64,000 nt of DNA from an uncultured Opitutales bacterium. GTDB lineage: Bacteria > Verrucomicrobiota > Verrucomicrobiia > Opitutales > UBA953. A program made the translations under genes and the position numbers. The notes below the pieces were generated by a model, which made no database searches, was not told the origin of the DNA, and was given only the letters and a program-made list of their open reading frames with translations. Position 1 is the stretch's first letter. Every line of letters starts with the position of its first letter. Positions 42,780 to 52,698 of the stretch are shown piece by piece. The stretch spans positions 102,670 through 166,669 of the forward strand of contig CAKUQY010000001.1 in NCBI GenBank assembly GCA_934675585.1. Reading direction: 5' to 3'.

Positions 42780-43091
42780 CAAAGCCAAGCACGCCGCGGG
42801 AACGCGCGCTTTTTGCGAAGCGCTCTCGAGATTTTTCCATCGTTCCCGCGTACCCGCCAACAACAAAAAAAGAAAAAAGAGAGCACCTACTCGCTACGCT
42901 CGTTAGAGAATTAGAAGAGAGTTTAAAGTTTATAGTTGAGAATTGAGAGTTCCTATTTCAACCTATTTAACCTACGGTTTTTCAATCCCCATTCCCGAAT
43001 CCCGTTCCCGCGCGCCCCCAAAAATATTTGTGGTATTCGCGTTTCATTTGCGAAATCGGCGTTAAAATCAAGCGTTCCCGTGAGTTTTTAG

Positions 43092-43835
43092 TTATTTTGC
43101 GTTTTCCGCGGTGATGATTTTTGCGAGCAGGGCAGCGTTTTTCGTTCCCGCCGTGCAGTCAAAATTATTTTTGTACCAATTTGAAAACTTGCCAAAGTTT
43201 GCAATTTTTTCGAGTTGTGTTTTTTGGTAAATCGCTAAAATTTGGTCTGAATTGAGTTTTGGATTTTTGATGAGCGCGTGCAAAAATTTTTGAATATTTT
43301 CGCTGTAAATAAATGAACGGTAAGCCAATTGGCGCTGATATTCAAAATCGAGCATTAACCATTCGCGCAGATTTTCATCGTCAAATTTTTCTTCAATTTT
43401 GTCGCGAGAACGCGTTTGCGCGGCGTTAGATTTTGTAATTTTATTTACGCGTTCCCGCGACAGATTTTCAAACACTTCATCGCCGAGATAGCAATTGACG
43501 ACGTCGCCGATAATTGAGCTCGCGGCGGGAACATTATTAAAAAAATGTTCAAAAAGCGTGTATTTTATTTTGCCCTCGATGGCTAAATAATCGCCGATAT
43601 TTTCGACGTTCCCGTTGTGCTCAATCAAAAAATCGACCAATTCTTCGGCATCAACTTCGCAGTTGAGCACCAGCGATTTTTGATTTTCTTTGGACAAATT
43701 TTTAAAACCCGTTCCCGCAACATTCGGAAAACTTTCCGTTTTGAAAATTGCTGCATTTGCCGTTCCCGTCGCCAAAAAAAGCGTTCCCGTAAAAATCAAA
43801 GTCGCGACGACCTTCAAAACGAATAAATATTTCAT
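43092..43835 (-). CDS. Secreted protein of unknown function
   Basis: The product of about 247 residues starts with a clear signal peptide (MKYLFVLKVVATLIFTGTLF, cleavage after ANA near residue 29). The mature part is helical, with one Cys in NCEVDAEELVDFLIEHNGN and another in CYLGDEVFENLS. A helical charged C-terminal half follows (LRQWLMLDFEYQRQLAYR-like). I do not recognise a family. ATG 43835 is preferred, because eight extra upstream residues would precede a perfect signal peptide. It is divergent from the RHS gene. Confidence 0.7.
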   Translation of the reverse strand: MKYLFVLKVVATLIFTGTLFLATGTANAAIFKTESFPNVAGTGFKNLSKENQKSLVLNCEVDAEELVDFLIEHNGNVENIGDYLAIEGKIKYTLFEHFFNNVPAASSIIGDVVNCYLGDEVFENLSRERVNKITKSNAAQTRSRDKIEEKFDDENLREWLMLDFEYQRQLAYRSFIYSENIQKFLHALIKNPKLNSDQILAIYQKTQLEKIANFGKFSNWYKNNFDCTAGTKNAALLAKIITAENAK

Positions 43836-43922
43836 CTTTATAAATTTATTTAAAAACAATTATTTTTGCAAACTTAAAATAAAAACCTTGTTTTCCGTTC
43901 CCGCCACGCGATTTTTATTAAA

Positions 43923-43951
43923 TTGACAATTTTCTTTATTTTGCTTATATT
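43923..43951 (+). promoter_or_regulatory. Predicted strong promoter for the RHS locus
   Basis: TTGACA (43923-43928) and TATATT (43946-43951) are separated by exactly 17 bp. The start codon is at 44013, so the leader is about 55 nt. It includes a GGAG 13 bp before the ATG, one of the few Shine-Dalgarno-like words in the left 50 kb. Confidence 0.7.
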
Positions 43952-44012
43952 CGTTCCAGAGTTTGCGGAGAATTTCCTGTTTTTTTTACCCCCTTGGAGA
44001 GTTGTTGCTTAA

Positions 44013-47000
44013 ATGAAAAGAAAATCCGTTTCGTTGTCTTACCGTTCCGTTTCGCTGTCGCCGAATCGCCGCCAGTCCGATCGCTCGGCGACCAGGTCTT
44101 CATTGCCGGACATCAGCGGTTATGATGGGCGTTATGGTTTTTCGTGTTCGTGGACTTGGAAACACATAATTGACGCGCCCGAAAATTGGGACGGCAAGCC
44201 GATTTCGGTTTCATTTTCAGTTTCGGCGGATGACAATGCGACTTTATCGGTCGGCGGCACATCGATTTCGTCGTCTTACAGCCGCGATGTTGGCGGACCC
44301 GTTCCCGCATCGGGAATGGCGCTTTTGAATCCGGGCATTTACGAAGTTTCGCTGTCTTATTTAAACATTGATTATAAACCGCCGTCGGGTAACGTTGCGT
44401 CTTTGAGCTGGTCTGTTTCTTCGGGTCGTGCGGGAACGCTGATTCCCGAGAAAAACGATCCACCTCCGCCATCACTCTGCGATTGCGACGATTCTGACAA
44501 AGGCGGCTCGGAGCCGACGGTTCAGTCTGCGCGTTCCCGCGTTTTTTCGGCGTTTTCGGGAGCGCATTCTTCCGCGGGCCGCAACGCGCGGCTGTCGGTC
44601 GATGCCGACTGTTTTTGTTGGCAAAGCGATTTCGGGAAATTCCGCGGTTTGGGCGGAATCGCTTCGGGGCGGCTTGAAATTTTGGCGTACGCGTTTTCGG
44701 AAACTTTGGCAAGTCCCGATTTTCTGGAATTTCGTCATCCGCTGAATTCCTGGCTTGTGTTTCCGAATGAAGGAATTTCGGCGGGAACGCAACTGAAAGT
44801 TTTTACGGGTGGCGCTTACACTTCTTGGGTTTGCGACGGGAACGGCAACCAATTTTTCCCGATCGGAACGTCCTCGAAAGTTTCGGAAATTTTGCGCTGG
44901 GCGACGGCGGAAAAAACGTCCTTGGAACTTGTTTTTCCCGACAAAAGCGTCATTAAATTTTCGGCGGAAGACGGTGAAATTCTGTCTTACAAAACGCCTC
45001 GCGGCAGGCTGTGGACGGCTTCGGAACTGGCTTCGTTTCTTGAAATTCTTCGCGACGAGAACGGCGTTTTGCGTCAGATTTGGAATTTTTGGGACGGTTT
45101 GGCAGCTGTCGAAAACATTTCGGCTTCGGGCTATGAAATCGCTTTTTACCTGCCGAATCAGGTCGGCGAAAAAATTGCGGAAACAGGACTTTATTCCGTG
45201 TCGGGAACGGCTTTCAAGCGTTTTATTGTCTCGCTTTCGTCGTCGGGAAAACTGACGATTGCCGAGCAGGATTCCCGCGCTGGCGCGCAGGCGTTCCCGC
45301 GTTCCGTTTGGTTTGAAAACGGTGCTTGGAATTCTTCGATCGGCGACGGGAACGAGGAAATTTTCACCCGTCGGCAAAAAACGACGCTTGACGGGAACCG
45401 TTTTCGGATTGTCACAACGGTTTCGCGCGCTTTGGAAAGCGTTCCCGCGTCGCTTGTCGCCGAAGAATTCGAATACGACGAGGCGCTGGGGAATCTTTGC
45501 CTTTCGCGAACGGAAGCTTACGAAAGCGCGCTTGCGGCAACGACTCTTTTTGATTACGACGACGCGGGGCGGGAAATTAAGGAAACGCGTCCGGACGGCA
45601 GTGTTTTCGAGACGACTTACGATATTCAGGGGCGCGTTTCTGTTCGCTACGAGCCGTTCGCGGGCGCGCGCAACAAAACGACTTATTTTCACTACGTTTC
45701 CGATGAAAACAACGTTTCGGATTTAAGTTATACGGAAACGCGGATTTCCCGCATGTCGGGTCCGGTGAATTTTTCGCGCACGGATTTTTCGCGGGAAACG
45801 TTTTCGGATTACGAGCGCGAAGAACGCCGCACGGGCGGGATCGGTTTTGAGGGAACGCGTTTGGAAGTCACGGAAACTTGGCTTGGCACCTGCGCGAACG
45901 AGTTTGCGCGCGGCCGCGTCAAAATGGTTCAGGCGCAAACCGGTGTTCAGACGCATTACGATTACGCGGGAACGACTTTGCACGGCGCGCTTTACAAGAT
46001 TACCGAGGAAACGCGCGTCGCGGGAACGGCGGTCAATGGTAAATCGTCGCGCCGCGTGAGCTACGTCAGCACCGACGGGAACACGGTTTTCGAGGAAAAA
46101 TTCGTTCTCGACAATGCGGGAACCTGGCAAAAAATTTCCGAATTTTCGGCGGAGTTTGACGCGTTTAACAACGAATCGAAACGCACGCGCGGGAACGGTC
46201 GCGTTTTTCAGCGGGAAACGATGTGCTGCGGTCCGCTTTGGGAAATCGACGAAGACGGCGTGCGCACGGATTACGTTTACAGTTCCGCCCGTCTATTGAC
46301 TGAAAAAACGCGCGCGCTCACGGCGCAGAATCCCGAACGCTGCACGATTTACGAACACGACGCGCGCGGGAACGTCGTTCACGAAACGCTGAAATTGAAC
46401 AGCGTCGATTTCAGTGAAAAAACCACGGCGTTTGATTTGCTCGGTCGCAAAATTTCAGAAACGGACGCGCTGGGGCGGACGACACTTTTTTCTTATTCGC
46501 AATCGAATGCTTCGACGACGGAAACGCAAACGCTGCCCGACGGCGCAACGCGGATTACGACGACGCACGCCGACGGCACGGTGCTTTCTGAGTCGGGAAC
46601 GTCGCGCCGCGCGGTCGCGTCGCAGATCGATTTTGTTTCCGACGGCATGCGTTTGACGCGCCGCATCGCGGGAACGACGAACAATGCGGGCGTGCTTTCG
46701 CGCGAAATCAGAAATGGTTTCGGCGAAATTATCCGCGAAACGAAACAGAATATTTCGGGCGCGTTTGTCGCGACGGAAAGCGTTTACAATGCGCGCAGTC
46801 TGCCAATTCGGCGCGTTGCGGGAACAGCCGCACCCGAACTTTTCGAATACGACGATTTTGGAAACGAAATAAAATACACGCTCGCGCTCGCGCAAACGCC
46901 GAACCCGCAAAATTCGCGTGTGCGGGAACGCTCGACGTTTTTTGAAAACCGCGACGACGGCGTTTATCGCGTGATTACTGAAACGACTTACAACGCAGCG

Positions 47001-49607
47001 GGAACGCCGCTCGTGCGCTCGACGGCGACGCTCGTTTCCGAAAGCGCCGTTTTTGAAAACAAAACCGTCGAAACCGATATTCGCGGGAACGCGACGGTGC
47101 GTCAAACGGAATTCGGCGAGCCGGGCGAACGCCTGCAAAAAACACAAATTGCGGGAACGACAAACATCGCGCAATCGCGCACGCTTGACGGCTTCACGGT
47201 TTCGCAAACAGATCACGCGGGAACGCTCACGCAATTTGCAAGAACTTTTAAAACCGGCGCAAATGCGGGCGTTGTTTTGACGACGACCGACGGTCGCGGG
47301 AACGCTGCAAGCGTCGAGCAAAACGTGCTCGGGCAGACTTTGAAAACAACCGATGCGGCGGGCAATGTTTTGACGACGGTTTACGACGCGGCGGGCAGAG
47401 TTTCGCAAATCACCGACGCGCTCGGTAAAACGCGCTGTTTCGCTTACGATTCTCACGGGAACGCCGTTGCGGAATTCGGCACGGGAACGCAAGCGGTGGC
47501 GCGCGTTTTCGACGATGCGAACAATCTCGTTTCGCAAAAACTTTTCCGCGTTCCCGGCGAAACGATTGAAACGGATCCGCGTACGCGCGCCGACGGCGAC
47601 GAAACCCGCTGGGAATATCACGCGGCGATAGGGCTGCTTTTGAAAAAGATTTATCCTGACGGGAACGAGTTGAATTACAATTACGATTCGCAAAACCGTC
47701 TTGCGGGAACGGTTTATTCGCGGGAAGTTTCCGCGGGAACGCCGCTTACGGTTTCGCGCGCCTACAACGAAAAAACGGGCGAACTGACGCAAATTGCCTA
47801 CAACGACGGCACAAGCGAAGAAAACTTCGTTTATAATTTCTTGGGGCAATTGACGCAAATTTCCGATGCTTCGGGAACGCGTGAAATCGTTTACAACGCT
47901 TACGGCGAGACGGAAAGCGAAACGCTTACGGGCGACAATCGAACGCACGCTGTCGCGGAACTACGCGACGCTTTCGGGCGAGGCATCGGCTATACTTATT
48001 CCAAGGCGGGCTCGCTCCAGCAAACGACGAATATCGTTTACGACGAGGGAACGGGACGCATCTCGAACGCAGGATTTCTCCACGGCGGGAACGCGAAAAA
48101 CTTTGGGTTCGGCTATTTGCCGGGAACAAATTTGATCGAGAACATAACGATGCCGAACAATATGAGTTTGACTCAGGGCTACGAGGCAAATCGCGATTTG
48201 GTCGCTTCAATGCAGTATAAACGAAACACGACGAGTGTCGTCGAACGGCATTACACTTATGATGAACTCGGTCGCCCGGCGACACGTCAAACTGCGCGCA
48301 ACGGCGAAGTTTATACCGATTCGTTTGCTTACAATTCGCGTTCGGAACTGACAGAAGCGACAATTCACGGCAGGAATTATACTTACAGTTACGACAATAT
48401 CGGCAATCGTAAGGAGTTTTATGAAACGGGCTGGACTTTTGATTACGAAACCAACGCGCAAAACCAATACACGCGTATTGTTAAACAATTGGAAAATAAT
48501 GAGTTCGTTCCCGAATACGATGCTGACGGGAACGCAACGCTGATCAAAACAGAAGCGGACACGTGGCGAATCACTTACAACGGCGCGAATCGTCCCGTGC
48601 GTTTTGAAAATGAGGGAACGAATACCGTTGTTGAAATGGGCTACGATTATCTCGGTCGCCGCTTTTTCAAGAAAGTGACGGTTTCGGGAACGGTAACGTT
48701 GCACCAGCGTTACATTTATCGCGGCTTTTTGCAGATTGCGGCGGTTGATTTAACTCGTGGCGGGCATCCCGCGCTTTGGTTTGTAACCTGGGATCCGACG
48801 CAACAGACGGGAACGCGTCCGCTTGCGATTCAGAAAAACGGTTCTTGGTTTGCTTACGGTTGGGATATTACAAAAAACGTTTGCGAAGTTTTCGGTCCTT
48901 CGGGCTACATTCGCGAAAGTTATTCTTACACGCCGTTTGGCAAAATTTATTCCACCGGCGATGTTAACCAACCATTCCGCTGGTCGTCAGAATATTATGA
49001 CGCGGAATTAGATTTGATCTATTACAATTACCGCCATTATTCTCCTACGCTCGGCCGCTGGCTTTCCCGCGATCCAATCGAAGAACAAGGCGGTTTGAAT
49101 TTGTATGCGTTTTGTAAGAATAATTCTGTTAGTCAGTGGGATAATTTAGGTAATGTTGTTCCGATTGCAGTTGGTGGAGTAATAATTCCAATTAGCGCAA
49201 TTGAAGCAGCAGCATTAGCAATGGGCTTAGGCATTTCAGCATGTCTTGAAAATATTACTTGCAGAGAACTTGCATTAGCTTATATGAAAGAAGCAATAGA
49301 TGCGATTGCGGTTCAATTAAAAATTTCACTTTGTGAAGCTGCATATTGGGAATACAAGTCTCCAAATTGTGCAAAGTGTACACAAAATACAACATTGACA
49401 CATAATACTTTTAATTGTGCATGTTGGGGACATGTTTATTTTTGGAGAAAGTCTTATATAAAAATGAAGTGTGATTATTTTTTATTAGGAAGTATAAGAA
49501 AAGGATCTAAAATTGCAGAAGACGGGCATTTAAAAGAACTTAAAAATGTCGAAAATGCTATGAATAAGTGTTGCAATAAAATATGTTGTGATGAGAAAAA
49601 TACCTGA
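44013..49607 (+). CDS. Full-length RHS polymorphic toxin
   Basis: The 1,864-residue product has three parts. Residues 1-200 form an N-terminal region with no clear signal peptide, a beta-sandwich (SFSVSADDNATLSVGG, PA14/lectin-like) and a Cys-rich link (LCDCDDSDKGG, DADCFCW). Residues 200 to about 1705 are RHS/YD repeats (ETTYDIQGRV, VYDAAGRVSQITDALGK), ending in the RHS core signature YYNYRHYSPTLGRWLSRDPIEEQGGLNLYAF. Residues from about 1710 form the tip, a Cys-rich domain with HNTFNCACWGHVYFWRKSYI and GSKIAEDGHLKELKNVENAM that looks like a toxin but has no name I trust. RHS shells encapsulate and deliver such tips to neighbouring cells. The core is full of GGGAACG words; the tip has none. 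Confidence 0.92.
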   Translation: MKRKSVSLSYRSVSLSPNRRQSDRSATRSSLPDISGYDGRYGFSCSWTWKHIIDAPENWDGKPISVSFSVSADDNATLSVGGTSISSSYSRDVGGPVPASGMALLNPGIYEVSLSYLNIDYKPPSGNVASLSWSVSSGRAGTLIPEKNDPPPPSLCDCDDSDKGGSEPTVQSARSRVFSAFSGAHSSAGRNARLSVDADCFCWQSDFGKFRGLGGIASGRLEILAYAFSETLASPDFLEFRHPLNSWLVFPNEGISAGTQLKVFTGGAYTSWVCDGNGNQFFPIGTSSKVSEILRWATAEKTSLELVFPDKSVIKFSAEDGEILSYKTPRGRLWTASELASFLEILRDENGVLRQIWNFWDGLAAVENISASGYEIAFYLPNQVGEKIAETGLYSVSGTAFKRFIVSLSSSGKLTIAEQDSRAGAQAFPRSVWFENGAWNSSIGDGNEEIFTRRQKTTLDGNRFRIVTTVSRALESVPASLVAEEFEYDEALGNLCLSRTEAYESALAATTLFDYDDAGREIKETRPDGSVFETTYDIQGRVSVRYEPFAGARNKTTYFHYVSDENNVSDLSYTETRISRMSGPVNFSRTDFSRETFSDYEREERRTGGIGFEGTRLEVTETWLGTCANEFARGRVKMVQAQTGVQTHYDYAGTTLHGALYKITEETRVAGTAVNGKSSRRVSYVSTDGNTVFEEKFVLDNAGTWQKISEFSAEFDAFNNESKRTRGNGRVFQRETMCCGPLWEIDEDGVRTDYVYSSARLLTEKTRALTAQNPERCTIYEHDARGNVVHETLKLNSVDFSEKTTAFDLLGRKISETDALGRTTLFSYSQSNASTTETQTLPDGATRITTTHADGTVLSESGTSRRAVASQIDFVSDGMRLTRRIAGTTNNAGVLSREIRNGFGEIIRETKQNISGAFVATESVYNARSLPIRRVAGTAAPELFEYDDFGNEIKYTLALAQTPNPQNSRVRERSTFFENRDDGVYRVITETTYNAAGTPLVRSTATLVSESAVFENKTVETDIRGNATVRQTEFGEPGERLQKTQIAGTTNIAQSRTLDGFTVSQTDHAGTLTQFARTFKTGANAGVVLTTTDGRGNAASVEQNVLGQTLKTTDAAGNVLTTVYDAAGRVSQITDALGKTRCFAYDSHGNAVAEFGTGTQAVARVFDDANNLVSQKLFRVPGETIETDPRTRADGDETRWEYHAAIGLLLKKIYPDGNELNYNYDSQNRLAGTVYSREVSAGTPLTVSRAYNEKTGELTQIAYNDGTSEENFVYNFLGQLTQISDASGTREIVYNAYGETESETLTGDNRTHAVAELRDAFGRGIGYTYSKAGSLQQTTNIVYDEGTGRISNAGFLHGGNAKNFGFGYLPGTNLIENITMPNNMSLTQGYEANRDLVASMQYKRNTTSVVERHYTYDELGRPATRQTARNGEVYTDSFAYNSRSELTEATIHGRNYTYSYDNIGNRKEFYETGWTFDYETNAQNQYTRIVKQLENNEFVPEYDADGNATLIKTEADTWRITYNGANRPVRFENEGTNTVVEMGYDYLGRRFFKKVTVSGTVTLHQRYIYRGFLQIAAVDLTRGGHPALWFVTWDPTQQTGTRPLAIQKNGSWFAYGWDITKNVCEVFGPSGYIRESYSYTPFGKIYSTGDVNQPFRWSSEYYDAELDLIYYNYRHYSPTLGRWLSRDPIEEQGGLNLYAFCKNNSVSQWDNLGNVVPIAVGGVIIPISAIEAAALAMGLGISACLENITCRELALAYMKEAIDAIAVQLKISLCEAAYWEYKSPNCAKCTQNTTLTHNTFNCACWGHVYFWRKSYIKMKCDYFLLGSIRKGSKIAEDGHLKELKNVENAMNKCCNKICCDEKNT

Positions 49608-50052
49608 AATTAGCAGTTTGCTGGGTTATTCTGATTGCGGCAAATTAGATCTTGATGCGCTTGTGTCCGTCAGAATTTTTGGCGGGAAAACCGTAGAACA
49701 GGCGTTTGAGTATATTTGTTCGGGGAAAGAATGCGATTATGTTTTTTTGGAATCTTTTCATTTTATGAACAGCAATGCTTTTTGGTTTTATTTTCCAATT
49801 TTTAAAAAATATTTACTTTGGGATACGCAAAAAAATAAAGAAGTCGATATCATTGTTATAAAAGCCTCGATTCAGTTTTTATTAAAGCAAAAATCGGAAA
49901 TTTTTTCACATTTGACCGAAGTTATTGCGTTAATTAAAATTTTGGAAAAATTGATCCCGATGATTAAAATCGAATATTCGTTTGAAATCGCAACAATAAA
50001 AGAAATAAAGTTTAACATAGAATATTTAAAAAAATATTTGTCTAATTTTTGA
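49591..50052 (+). CDS. Candidate immunity protein for the first RHS tip
   Basis: The 153-residue product overlaps the end of the RHS gene by 17 bp and is translated in another frame, the standard toxin-immunity layout. It opens MRKIPEISSLLGYSDCGKLDLDALVSVRIF. It is mostly helical with hydrophobic stretches (FWFYFPIFKKYLLWD), and I see no signal peptide. A GTG directly before the ATG is an alternative start. I recognise no immunity family; the role is inferred from position. It is AT-rich and free of the motif. Confidence 0.7.
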   Translation: MRKIPEISSLLGYSDCGKLDLDALVSVRIFGGKTVEQAFEYICSGKECDYVFLESFHFMNSNAFWFYFPIFKKYLLWDTQKNKEVDIIVIKASIQFLLKQKSEIFSHLTEVIALIKILEKLIPMIKIEYSFEIATIKEIKFNIEYLKKYLSNF

Positions 50053-51108
50053 ATTTACACAGCCGTCGGGAACGTATTTAATAAATTTTACATCAATGCC
50101 GAACAATGTAATATCCCAGTATTTTAATGCGCATCGCGATTTGCTTTTGCGCGTGAAAAATACGGTCAACGGGAACGTGATTTCCCAATACGATTATACG
50201 AACGACGCGCTCGGTCGGCGTTCGTCGATGACGAAAAGCGGCTCGATGACGCGAGAGTTTGCCGAGCCGGAAACGCTGGATTACGCTTATAATTCGCGTT
50301 CGGAGCTGACGGGCGCGGTGTCAAGCGCCGATCCCGCCTACAATTACGCGTATGCTTTCGATAATATCGGTAATCGCGCAACGGCGAGCGCGGCGGGAAC
50401 GCAAACGAATTACGCGACGAACGCGCTTAATCAATATTCGGCGGTCGATGATTCCGTTCCCGCATACGATGCCGACGGGAACGTGATTTCGTTAAAAACC
50501 GCGACAGGAACGTGGCAGATTACTTACAACGGCGCGAATCGTCCCGTCACTTGGGTGAAATCGACAGGCGAGAAAATTTTTATGATGTACGATTCGCTCG
50601 GTCGGCGTTTTGAAAAGCGCGTTTTGAATGCTGCGGGAACGCGGATTTTGCGGGAACGCTATGTTTATGTAGGTTATAATTGCGTGCAGATTTTGAACGG
50701 CGACGACGGGAACGCGGTCGAGAAAGAATTCGTTTGGGACCCGACGGAGCCAACGGGAACGCGTCCGCTGACGTGGACTTTCGTGAAGCGGGGTTTGAAT
50801 TTGTTTTACGCGCACGACGGGAACAAAAACGTTTCGGAGGTTTTCTTTTTGGCGCTTCAAAACGGCATTGCCGCGCACTACGAATATTCTCCGTTTGGCG
50901 CAATTACTTATACATCTAAAAACACGCCTTACACGATCGATTTGATTGCCGCGAATCCGTTCCGCTTCAGCTCAGAATTCTACGATCCCGAACTTGATTT
51001 GATCTATTACAACTATCGCCATTATTCTCCCGCACTCGGTCGCTGGCTTTCCCGCGACCCGATCGAAGAACAAGGCGGGCTGAATTTGTATGCGTTTTGC
51101 GGGAATAA
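50046..51108 (+). repeat. RHS core direct repeat, copy 1
   Basis: About 1.06 kb of the 3' end of the RHS core, including the non-coding-looking leader AATTTTTGAATTTACACAGC, is repeated almost exactly at 52974-54035. Shorter copies occur at 52016-52374 and 55708-56376. The homology continues in frame upstream of the ATG, so this is a truncated core and not a designed start. Confidence 0.85.
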
Positions 51109-51583
51109 TACGTTGATAACGACAGACTACTTAGGCAACTTATTCGGCATTGATTTTGATTTTAACAATAGTTTGCAGATTGGAGGTTGTATTCCAATTC
51201 CTGTTGTGCCGCTAGTGTCAATTTGTTTTACAGGAGGCTATACTTTAACCATAGGCGAATGTTGTCAAAATTGTTCTAAAAAAAGAATGGTAGAAATAAG
51301 TGGAGATATTAGCATATATGTTTCCGTCGGGAAAATAGATCCGCTATCATTATCTTATACGAAAGGAAGCGTAATTGAAAAATTGCTTCCTTCTTGTCCT
51401 CAACAAACGGCAGGCATTAACGGAAGTTTATTTGTTGGGTTTAATGGAGGAGTTGTTAATGGTCAATGTAGTTATGATTTTGAAAAAGACGATTGGAGTT
51501 GTAGTGTTAACTTTCAAATTCGTTATCAAGTCAATGCATTTGGGGGAGGTTCTGTTAATTTTTACAAAATAAAGCTTGATTAA
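50096..51583 (+). CDS. Orphan RHS cassette 1 with beta-rich tip
   Basis: The 495-residue product starts MPNNVISQYFNAHRDLLLRV, in the middle of an RHS repeat homologous to the full gene's TMPNNMSLTQGYEANRDL. It ends its core at GGLNLYAFCGNN (about residue 335). The tip (about 340-495) is Cys-rich and beta-rich with IGECCQNCSKKRMVEI and GINGSLFVGFNGGVVNGQ; no known toxin class is clear. Orphan tips like this are thought to be a reservoir that recombines into the full gene. It may or may not be expressed by itself. Confidence 0.85.
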   Translation: MPNNVISQYFNAHRDLLLRVKNTVNGNVISQYDYTNDALGRRSSMTKSGSMTREFAEPETLDYAYNSRSELTGAVSSADPAYNYAYAFDNIGNRATASAAGTQTNYATNALNQYSAVDDSVPAYDADGNVISLKTATGTWQITYNGANRPVTWVKSTGEKIFMMYDSLGRRFEKRVLNAAGTRILRERYVYVGYNCVQILNGDDGNAVEKEFVWDPTEPTGTRPLTWTFVKRGLNLFYAHDGNKNVSEVFFLALQNGIAAHYEYSPFGAITYTSKNTPYTIDLIAANPFRFSSEFYDPELDLIYYNYRHYSPALGRWLSRDPIEEQGGLNLYAFCGNNTLITTDYLGNLFGIDFDFNNSLQIGGCIPIPVVPLVSICFTGGYTLTIGECCQNCSKKRMVEISGDISIYVSVGKIDPLSLSYTKGSVIEKLLPSCPQQTAGINGSLFVGFNGGVVNGQCSYDFEKDDWSCSVNFQIRYQVNAFGGGSVNFYKIKLD

Positions 51584-51586
51584 TAA

Positions 51587-51958
51587 ATGTCATTTTATAA
51601 AATAGTTTTATCCTTTTATAAGGAACAAATTCCTTTTGGTGTTACTGGAAGTATTTGTTTTTTTATTGCAATAGTTTTACGAGCAAAGTGCGACTCGTTG
51701 TTTATATTATGGTTTCTACTTCTTTTTGTTGCATTTTTTGTAGTTATTTTGGGAATCGTTAGATTTTATATTAAAATGAGAGATTTTTCTTTTAAATGCC
51801 CTAAATGTGCGGAGTCTGTAGCGATAAATCTTTGGCAATGGAAGTCTAATGAACTAAAAAAATGTAATAATTGTGGTCATGAGTTTAAAAAGGATTATGA
51901 GTTTGAATCTATGGGCGCCCCTCCGTCGCCAATTTATTATATAGGCGATGAAAAATAA
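51587..51958 (+). CDS. Candidate immunity protein 1 with zinc ribbon
   Basis: The 123-residue product begins 3 bp after cassette 1. It has two membrane helices (GVTGSICFFIAIVLRA and SLFILWFLLLFVAFFVVILGIV) followed by a short zinc-ribbon-like domain with CPKC and CNNC pairs (FKCPKCAES...KKCNNCGHEFKK). It is likely an inner-membrane immunity protein for the upstream tip; this is positional inference. It is AT-rich and free of the motif. Confidence 0.65.
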   Translation: MSFYKIVLSFYKEQIPFGVTGSICFFIAIVLRAKCDSLFILWFLLLFVAFFVVILGIVRFYIKMRDFSFKCPKCAESVAINLWQWKSNELKKCNNCGHEFKKDYEFESMGAPPSPIYYIGDEK

Positions 51959-51984
51959 TTATCGATGTTGAAATAATTAAGACA

Positions 51985-52698
51985 ATGATAACAACGAATA
52001 TTAATTTCTATGTTCGAAAATCGCGTCCGCTGACGTGGACTTTCGTGAAGCGAGGTTTGAATTTGTTTTACGCGCACGACGGGAACAAGAACGCTTCGGA
52101 TGTTTTCTTTTTGGCACTTCAAAACGGCGTTGCGGCGCACTACGAATATTCTCCGTTTGGCGAAATTACTTATACATCTAAAAACACGCCTTACACGATT
52201 GATTTAATTGCCGCGAATCCGTTCCGCTTCAGCTCAGAATTCTACGATCCCGAACTTGATTTGATCTATTACAACTATCGCCATTATTCTCCCGCACTCG
52301 GTCGCTGGCTTTCCCGCGACCCAATCGAAGAACAAGGCGGACTGAATTTGTATGCGTTTTGTAAGAATAATGGGATTCAAAATACAGATTCTCGGGGGAA
52401 ATTTGCAATAGGCCTTGCAGGAATTTTTACTTATAAATGCATTATGGGTGCGTTAAGTTCTATGGCTTTTGATGCAACGTTTCAACTTGCAAAATGTAGT
52501 TATTATTCAATTACAGACAAATGCAAAGAAAATTGTTGTAAGATAAATTATTGTTCTTTAGCGATATCAGGAATTGTAGGGTGTTTTGCTCCATCTGCAT
52601 TTCCTATAGGGCAAATAACTCTCGCCGCTATAAAATCAGCTCTTGTTAAGTTTGGTGCGAGTAGCATTCTCAAATTTTTAGGACGATTAGGGTGTTAG
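51985..52698 (+). CDS. Orphan RHS cassette 2 with hydrophobic Cys-rich tip
   Basis: The 237-residue ORF has 11 unrelated residues and then about 120 residues of RHS core, beginning at SRPLTWTFVKRGLNLFYAHDGN and ending GGLNLYAFCKNNG (residue 130). The homology with the other copies starts at CGCGTCCGCTGACG, immediately after the position of a GGGAACG word in those copies. The tip (about 132-237) is hydrophobic with cysteines (CSYYSITDKCKENCCKINYC, then SGIVGCFAPSAFPIG), so a membrane-active toxin is possible. The start codon may be accidental. Confidence 0.75.
   Translation: MITTNINFYVRKSRPLTWTFVKRGLNLFYAHDGNKNASDVFFLALQNGVAAHYEYSPFGEITYTSKNTPYTIDLIAANPFRFSSEFYDPELDLIYYNYRHYSPALGRWLSRDPIEEQGGLNLYAFCKNNGIQNTDSRGKFAIGLAGIFTYKCIMGALSSMAFDATFQLAKCSYYSITDKCKENCCKINYCSLAISGIVGCFAPSAFPIGQITLAAIKSALVKFGASSILKFLGRLGC

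Larger units (their letters stand above)
42585..43091. other. Intergenic region between alaS and a secreted-protein gene
   Basis: No gene is seen. It contains the alaS promoter, REP-like repeat copy B (42720-42779), a repeat (42869-42921) that is an inverted relative of about 22530-22596 (shared CCTACTCGC and TTAGAGA/GAGAGTTTAA words) and motif words. Confidence 0.6.

Noticed and set aside
46455..47948. 497-codon minus-strand ORF opposite the RHS core
   Set aside because: A shadow ORF kept open by GC-rich, repetitive RHS codons; its translation is Arg-rich with no domain.
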